NCBI GenBank assembly: GCA_964480425.1
Contig: CAYZPY010000034.1
Location: 1-19,022, forward strand
DNA from: CAYYMD01 sp964480425
GTDB taxonomy: Bacteria > Planctomycetota > Phycisphaerae > SM23-33
Direction: 5' to 3'
Length of the DNA stretch: 19,022 nucleotides
In this document: piece after piece, positions 14,831 through 19,022 of the stretch
Layout: each line of letters begins with the position of its first letter
How positions within the stretch are numbered: position 1 is the first letter of the stretch
Position numbers and translations under genes: made by a program
The notes under the pieces: generated by a model
Told to the model about the DNA's origin: nothing
The model's input: only the letters and a program-made list of their open reading frames with translations
Databases searched by the model: none

Positions 14831-14859
14831 TTGGCGAATCCCCCGGAGGGCGTTATAAA
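14831..14859 (+). promoter_or_regulatory. Promoter candidate for secDF
   Basis: TTGGCG at 14831-14836 and TATAAA at 14854-14859 are separated by 17 bases, 84 bases before the secDF start. A GCCCG/CGGGC stem (14867-14871 with 14883-14887) lies in the resulting leader. Confidence 0.5.
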
Positions 14860-14942
14860 CTTGCCTGCCCGGCGCCGTTAGACGGGCGTGAATTTTACGG
14901 TAGATTTCGGTTATGACTTTCTAAATATAGGTGAAACTGGAA

Positions 14943-17900
14943 ATGAACGGAAAGAATCTTCACCTGAAATTCGGATTTGTGGCGATACTCGTGGCCGCGT
15001 GCCTGTGGTCTTTGAAGTGGACCGGTCTGCGCCAGGGCATAGACCTTCGCGGCGGATACAGTCTGACGTTCGAAATCCGCCCGCCGCGCGGACAGCAGGC
15101 AAGGGCCGACCTCGCCAAGGACACCATAGACAAACTCAAGGACCGCATCGACCCGCACGGGCTGCGGAAACTCGAATTCCGCCCGCTGAGCAAGAAGAAC
15201 TGGATCGAAATCCGCATGCCCGCCCCCGGCAAGGAGGTCCAGCAGGCGCGCAACACGTACCTGCGCGAACTGGAGAACATCGAGGCAAACAATATCCAGA
15301 TCAGCGAACTTCGCCGCCTGGAGCAGGCAAAGCCCGAACAGAGAGGCGAAATCATCAAAGAACTCGCCGGCGGCGACGAGGACATCGAAAAACTCCTGGG
15401 CGAACTTGCGTCGGCGTACGACAAAATGTCCCGGACCGGCTCGCAGGACGACATTGCCGACTGGGAAGTCAAGCGCAAGGAGGTCCTGGATACGAACATA
15501 AACCTCGACAAGATCCAGGATATCCTGAAACTGTACGTCTCGCCGCGCGAAGCCGACGCCCTGAAGGAAACCAAAACCGGCAAGGAGGAAATCGAAACCC
15601 GCACGAAAGTGTACAAGCAGAAGCTGGCGCAGTTGAAGGAGGAACACCCCTCCCGCGCCGGCGAGATAGAGAGCATAGCCGAAACCTACCGCCAGTGGGC
15701 CAAGATACGCCAATACCTGGACGACCCGGCCGACCTGAAGCGCCTCATAGCAAGGGTGGGCATACTGGAGTTCCGCATAGCCCCCTATTCGCCGCTGACC
15801 GAAAGCCGGTTCACCATATCCAAAGACGAACTCGATCGTTACAGAAAAATGCTGCACGAAAAAGGTCCCGAGGCGATGCGCAAGCGCGACATGCCGCTGC
15901 TGTGGTTCCCCATTCACGAAAGCCCCGGCACGCCTAGAGAGGGATTCGTCGGACTGATTACCGAGCGCTACGCCGGAAAGCGATACCTTCTGCTGTACAA
16001 CCAGCCGGGCAACGTGATGCTCCAACAGCAGGACGGCATTGGATGGCAGCTGACCAGCGCAAAGCGCGGGCACGACCGGATGGGGCGAATGTGCATAAAT
16101 TTCGAACTGGACAACGCCGGCGCCAGGCGCATGGCCAACCTCACCCGCGCCCACCAGACCCATTGCATGGCGATACTGCTGGACGACGAGGTCTATTCCG
16201 CCCCGCGAATCCAGGAAGATGCGATAATATCCGATAAAGGGCAAATCACCGGAATGGGTCCCGATGAGATTGACAACCTCATCCGTATACTGAATTCCGG
16301 CTCGCTCCCGGCCAGGATTAATCCCGAGCCGATCTCCGAGAGCACCTTCGGACCGGCCATCGGAGAAGAAAACCGCAGGCACGGCATCCGGGCGGCGGTC
16401 GGCGGGCTGATTGCCGTGGCGGCGTTCATGATCTTTTACTACCTCTTGGCCGGCTCCATCGCCGACGTGGCGCTGCTGCTGAACATCATCCTTGTGCTGG
16501 GCACTATGAGCATGATGCAGGCAGTGTTCACCCTGCCGGGAATCGCGGGGCTGATCCTGACCATCGGCATCGCGGTGGACGCAAACGTGCTCATTTTCGA
16601 GCGCCTGCGCGAGGAGCAGGAAAAAGGCACATCCGTTAGCATGTCCATCAAAAACGCATACAATCGCGCGTTCTCGGCCATCTTCGACGCAAACGTCACC
16701 ACGCTGATGACGTGTATGATACTCGTGTGGGTGGGAACCGAAGAGGTCCGAGGTTTCGGAATCACCCTCGCGCTGGGCGTGGTATTCAGCATGTTCACCG
16801 CACTGGTGGTCACGCGGTGGTTGTTCCAGCTTCTGCTGAAGTACCGAATCATAAAAAAGCCGGTTTTCATGCTCCGCATACTGCGGGCGCCAAATATCAA
16901 CTGGATGGGCAAGCGGCACATTTTCTGGGTTGTCTCGGCGGGACTGCTGGTGGTCGGAATCGGTTCGCTCGCCAGGCAGGGCGCCGACGTGCTGGGCATA
17001 GAATTTTCCGCCGGCACGCGCTCGGTGGTCAGCTTCAGGGACGACGCCTTGCTGGACGGCAATCTGCCCAACGACGGTCTGGTAAGGAGCAAATTCGCCG
17101 CCCATGCCGACAAACTCGGTTACGACAAACTCAAGAGCACCGCCCAGGTGGAAAGGCGCATCAATCCCGATGCCGTCAATAATTTCCTGAACAAATACGA
17201 CGCCGACGGCGACGGCGCCGTATCCGCATTCGAATGGCGACGGTTGGAAAAGAACGAAGATTACTTCCCCCTGCTCGACGACAACGGCGACGAGACGCTT
17301 TCGCGCGACGAACTTCAGAATAACCTGCCCTCACTGGAGTACCAGGTGACCACCACCGAAACCGACCTGAAAAAAATCCGGCACACTGTCAGGGAGGCGT
17401 TCGGAGGGACACTCCGCATGCAGACAAAACTCGAATTCGAGTTGTCCAAAGGACAAAACATCCCCTCTTTAGGAGTAAGGACGGTCGACAACGGCGCCAC
17501 GCGCATAACGCCCTCGCTGGCGGAGTCGGCCAACGCCGCATACAGGAAGGTTCTGGGCAACTACCAGGGCGGGGTGATGTTCGTCATACGCCGGTTGACA
17601 CCCCCGGTCACGCATAACGAATTGCTTCAGCGCATAGAGAAGCTACGCCTGGCGGCCGGATTCGCGGCGCAGACGGCATACCGACCCGACGCCATAGGAC
17701 TTCAGCCCGCCGAGAAGGGCGCGTACTCCTCCTTTGCGGTGCTGTTCAAGGCGGGCGAAGAAGAACAGGCCCCTCCGGCGTGGGACAACTTCGCAGCCGG
17801 AAAAATGGAACTCCTCACCGAGGCGCTTCACCGCGAGGAGACCATCATCGAGGACAATTTCGACCCCGCCATCGCCGGTCGAGCGGCCAATCTGGCGATA

Positions 17901-18443
17901 GTGGCCATTGTGCTGTCGTGGCTTGCCATCGTGGGGTACCTGTGGTTCAGGTTCGGCTCGGTGCAGTGGGGACTTGCGGCGGTCACCTGCCTGATACACG
18001 ATGTGCTTATCGCACTGGGGATGGTGGCGATCTCCGCATGGGTCAGCAAGACATTCATCGGCGAGGCGCTGATGATAAACTCCTTCAAGATAGACCTTGC
18101 GATGGTCGCGGCGTTCCTGGCGGTAGTGGGTTACTCGGTAAACGACACCATCGTGGTGTTCGACCGCATCCGCGAGAACCGCGGAAAACTCACCGCCATC
18201 TCGCCTAGCATAATTAACTCGTCAATCAACCAGACGCTGCCCAGAACGCTTCTAACGTCGTTTACGACGTTCATCGTGGTGTTCATAATGTACGTCTGGG
18301 GCGGTCCGGGAATACACGCCTTCAATTACACCCTGCTGGTCGGCATTATCTTCGGCACGTATTCCTCCATCGCCATCGCCAGCCCGCTGCTTATGGGCTT
18401 CAAGCGTGCAGTGGCCGGCAAACTCGCCGCGCCCGAAGGGTAA
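14943..18443 (+). CDS. secDF: Protein translocase SecDF fusion with a coiled-coil insert and an EF-hand pair
   Basis: SecDF uses the proton motive force to pull exported proteins across the inner membrane with SecYEG. This 1,166-residue protein joins both subunits. SecD half: TM1 at about 6-24, the D1-type motif GIDLRGGYSL, the DEVYSAPRI and GSLPARI segments of P1, then TM2-6 with GIAVDANVLIFERLREE (Asp546). SecF half: EFSAGTRSVV, then YSVNDTIVVFDRIREN (Asp1068) and GPGIHAFNYTLLVGII. Two additions stand out. Residues about 98-262 are a charged helical insert within P1. Residues 753-764 (DADGDGAVSAFE) and 779-790 (DDNGDETLSRDE) form an EF-hand pair in the first periplasmic domain of SecF. ATG 14943 lies eight bases after AGGTGA; a GTG at 14931 would add four residues but overlaps that site. 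Confidence 0.95.
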   Translation: MNGKNLHLKFGFVAILVAACLWSLKWTGLRQGIDLRGGYSLTFEIRPPRGQQARADLAKDTIDKLKDRIDPHGLRKLEFRPLSKKNWIEIRMPAPGKEVQQARNTYLRELENIEANNIQISELRRLEQAKPEQRGEIIKELAGGDEDIEKLLGELASAYDKMSRTGSQDDIADWEVKRKEVLDTNINLDKIQDILKLYVSPREADALKETKTGKEEIETRTKVYKQKLAQLKEEHPSRAGEIESIAETYRQWAKIRQYLDDPADLKRLIARVGILEFRIAPYSPLTESRFTISKDELDRYRKMLHEKGPEAMRKRDMPLLWFPIHESPGTPREGFVGLITERYAGKRYLLLYNQPGNVMLQQQDGIGWQLTSAKRGHDRMGRMCINFELDNAGARRMANLTRAHQTHCMAILLDDEVYSAPRIQEDAIISDKGQITGMGPDEIDNLIRILNSGSLPARINPEPISESTFGPAIGEENRRHGIRAAVGGLIAVAAFMIFYYLLAGSIADVALLLNIILVLGTMSMMQAVFTLPGIAGLILTIGIAVDANVLIFERLREEQEKGTSVSMSIKNAYNRAFSAIFDANVTTLMTCMILVWVGTEEVRGFGITLALGVVFSMFTALVVTRWLFQLLLKYRIIKKPVFMLRILRAPNINWMGKRHIFWVVSAGLLVVGIGSLARQGADVLGIEFSAGTRSVVSFRDDALLDGNLPNDGLVRSKFAAHADKLGYDKLKSTAQVERRINPDAVNNFLNKYDADGDGAVSAFEWRRLEKNEDYFPLLDDNGDETLSRDELQNNLPSLEYQVTTTETDLKKIRHTVREAFGGTLRMQTKLEFELSKGQNIPSLGVRTVDNGATRITPSLAESANAAYRKVLGNYQGGVMFVIRRLTPPVTHNELLQRIEKLRLAAGFAAQTAYRPDAIGLQPAEKGAYSSFAVLFKAGEEEQAPPAWDNFAAGKMELLTEALHREETIIEDNFDPAIAGRAANLAIVAIVLSWLAIVGYLWFRFGSVQWGLAAVTCLIHDVLIALGMVAISAWVSKTFIGEALMINSFKIDLAMVAAFLAVVGYSVNDTIVVFDRIRENRGKLTAISPSIINSSINQTLPRTLLTSFTTFIVVFIMYVWGGPGIHAFNYTLLVGIIFGTYSSIAIASPLLMGFKRAVAGKLAAPEG

Positions 18444-18474
18444 TTTACGCACCCCGCTCGGGTCGCGCCACGGT

Positions 18475-18480
18475 TATAAT
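18475..18480 (+). promoter_or_regulatory. TATAAT -10 box candidate before the last lipoprotein gene
   Basis: A perfect TATAAT lies 11 bases before ATG 18492, but no -35 resemblance is seen 17 bases upstream. If used, the transcript would begin near the ATG, giving a nearly leaderless message or pointing to a later start codon. Confidence 0.3.
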
Positions 18481-18491
18481 TGGGCCGTAAA

Positions 18492-19022
18492 ATGTTTTTG
18501 ATCCACGTGATCATCAGACGACACGTCCCGCCGGGCGGGTCCGAAATCCGACGCCCGGGCGCCGTGGGGAAATGGGCGCTGTGCGCCTCGTCAGCAATCA
18601 TTTCGGCGGTCCTGGCGGGCTGCTCGGTGAAATGGTCCGGCCCGGACGGCGACCGGACACACATACCTCCTGTGGCGGTGCTGCAAAACGAGCAATACCC
18701 GGAAACCGCCACGGGTGCGTTCGTGTCGCTGGCCGACTTCGAAGACCGCCCCGCACCGAAACAGCGGGGCCTGCTGCAAAAAGCCGAACCCAAGTATGCA
18801 TCCAGGGGCTTCGAGCAGGTCAGGCACTTTTCGATATCGTCGACCGGAAGCGAAAAAAAGGACCGCCAGAGCCGCTACGGAAAACTCGAATTCGCGGTAA
18901 ACGTCACCCGCACCGGCGCCGGGGCGTTGGAGGTCACGCTGGGACCCCACGACGAACTGGTGTTCACTATCCCGGACATTCACGATTTCACCGCCTACAC
19001 GCTGCTCAGCGCCTCTATATAC
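18492..19022 (+). CDS. Putative lipoprotein, C-terminus cut by the window edge
   Basis: 177 codons are open from ATG 18492 to the right edge. A hydrophobic stretch WALCASSAIISAVLAGC ends in a classical LAGC lipobox with the cysteine at residue 44, so export and lipid attachment are likely. The n-region is long. An in-frame GTG at 18564 would give a compact 20-residue signal peptide, but neither start has a visible ribosome site. The mature part begins with a polar linker and includes ASRGFEQVRHFSISSTGSEK, then a probable beta-rich segment (KLEFAVNVTRTG, ALEVTLGPHDELVFTI). No family is recognised. It follows secDF by 48 bases on the same strand, so it may share its transcript. Confidence 0.75.
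   Translation, partial: MFLIHVIIRRHVPPGGSEIRRPGAVGKWALCASSAIISAVLAGCSVKWSGPDGDRTHIPPVAVLQNEQYPETATGAFVSLADFEDRPAPKQRGLLQKAEPKYASRGFEQVRHFSISSTGSEKKDRQSRYGKLEFAVNVTRTGAGALEVTLGPHDELVFTIPDIHDFTAYTLLSASIY

Noticed and set aside
14895..17105. A 736-codon open frame on the minus strand opposite secDF
   Set aside because: The translation is rich in His, Arg and Gln with no recognisable domain, and it opposes the well-supported SecDF reading. Treated as a shadow.

Overview
The window is about 19 kb of GC-rich bacterial chromosome. It is gene-dense, and most genes have Shine-Dalgarno sites of the AAGGAG type. The single long SecDF fusion, two lipoprotein genes and the mixture of unlinked housekeeping genes suggest a Planctomycetota bacterium, perhaps of class Phycisphaerae. 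That placement is inference from general character; there is no rRNA or marker gene to prove it. No tRNA, rRNA, CRISPR array, phage gene or intact transposase is visible.

Left part (1-5400). A sodium:neurotransmitter-symporter family transporter runs off the left edge on the minus strand and carries an unusual hydrophilic insert near its C-terminus. Its 5' side holds a 100-bp element closed by inverted repeats. On the plus strand follow pdxJ (vitamin B6), a decayed toxin-antitoxin pair (DUF4258-like toxin and YgiT-type zinc-finger antitoxin, both broken), and dapA (lysine/diaminopimelate). Downstream of dapA lies a 100-bp nested palindromic element. A small minus-strand gene with its own promoter comes next, boxed by near-identical 24-bp inverted repeats.

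Middle (5412-11219, all minus strand). ftsK (chromosome translocase) is followed by a divergent GT4-fold glycosyltransferase. Upstream on the same strand is a two-gene unit, a GT4 synthase and a HAD phosphatase. These look most like mannosylfructose-phosphate synthase and its phosphatase, with the sucrose-phosphate synthase/phosphatase pair as the alternative. The unit would make a non-reducing disaccharide, probably a compatible solute.

Right part (11394-19022, all plus strand). It holds a small unknown protein, a PQQ-type beta-propeller lipoprotein resembling BamB, purH (last two steps of IMP synthesis), secDF (protein export motor) and the start of another lipoprotein. SecDF, the BamB-like protein and the lipoproteins fit an envelope-biogenesis theme, but the genes have separate leaders and are not clearly one operon.

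The best leads are an EF-hand pair inside the SecF half of SecDF, the mannosylfructose-type gene pair, a PurH lacking the usual Lys66, the inverted-repeat-boxed small gene, and the relic toxin-antitoxin locus.
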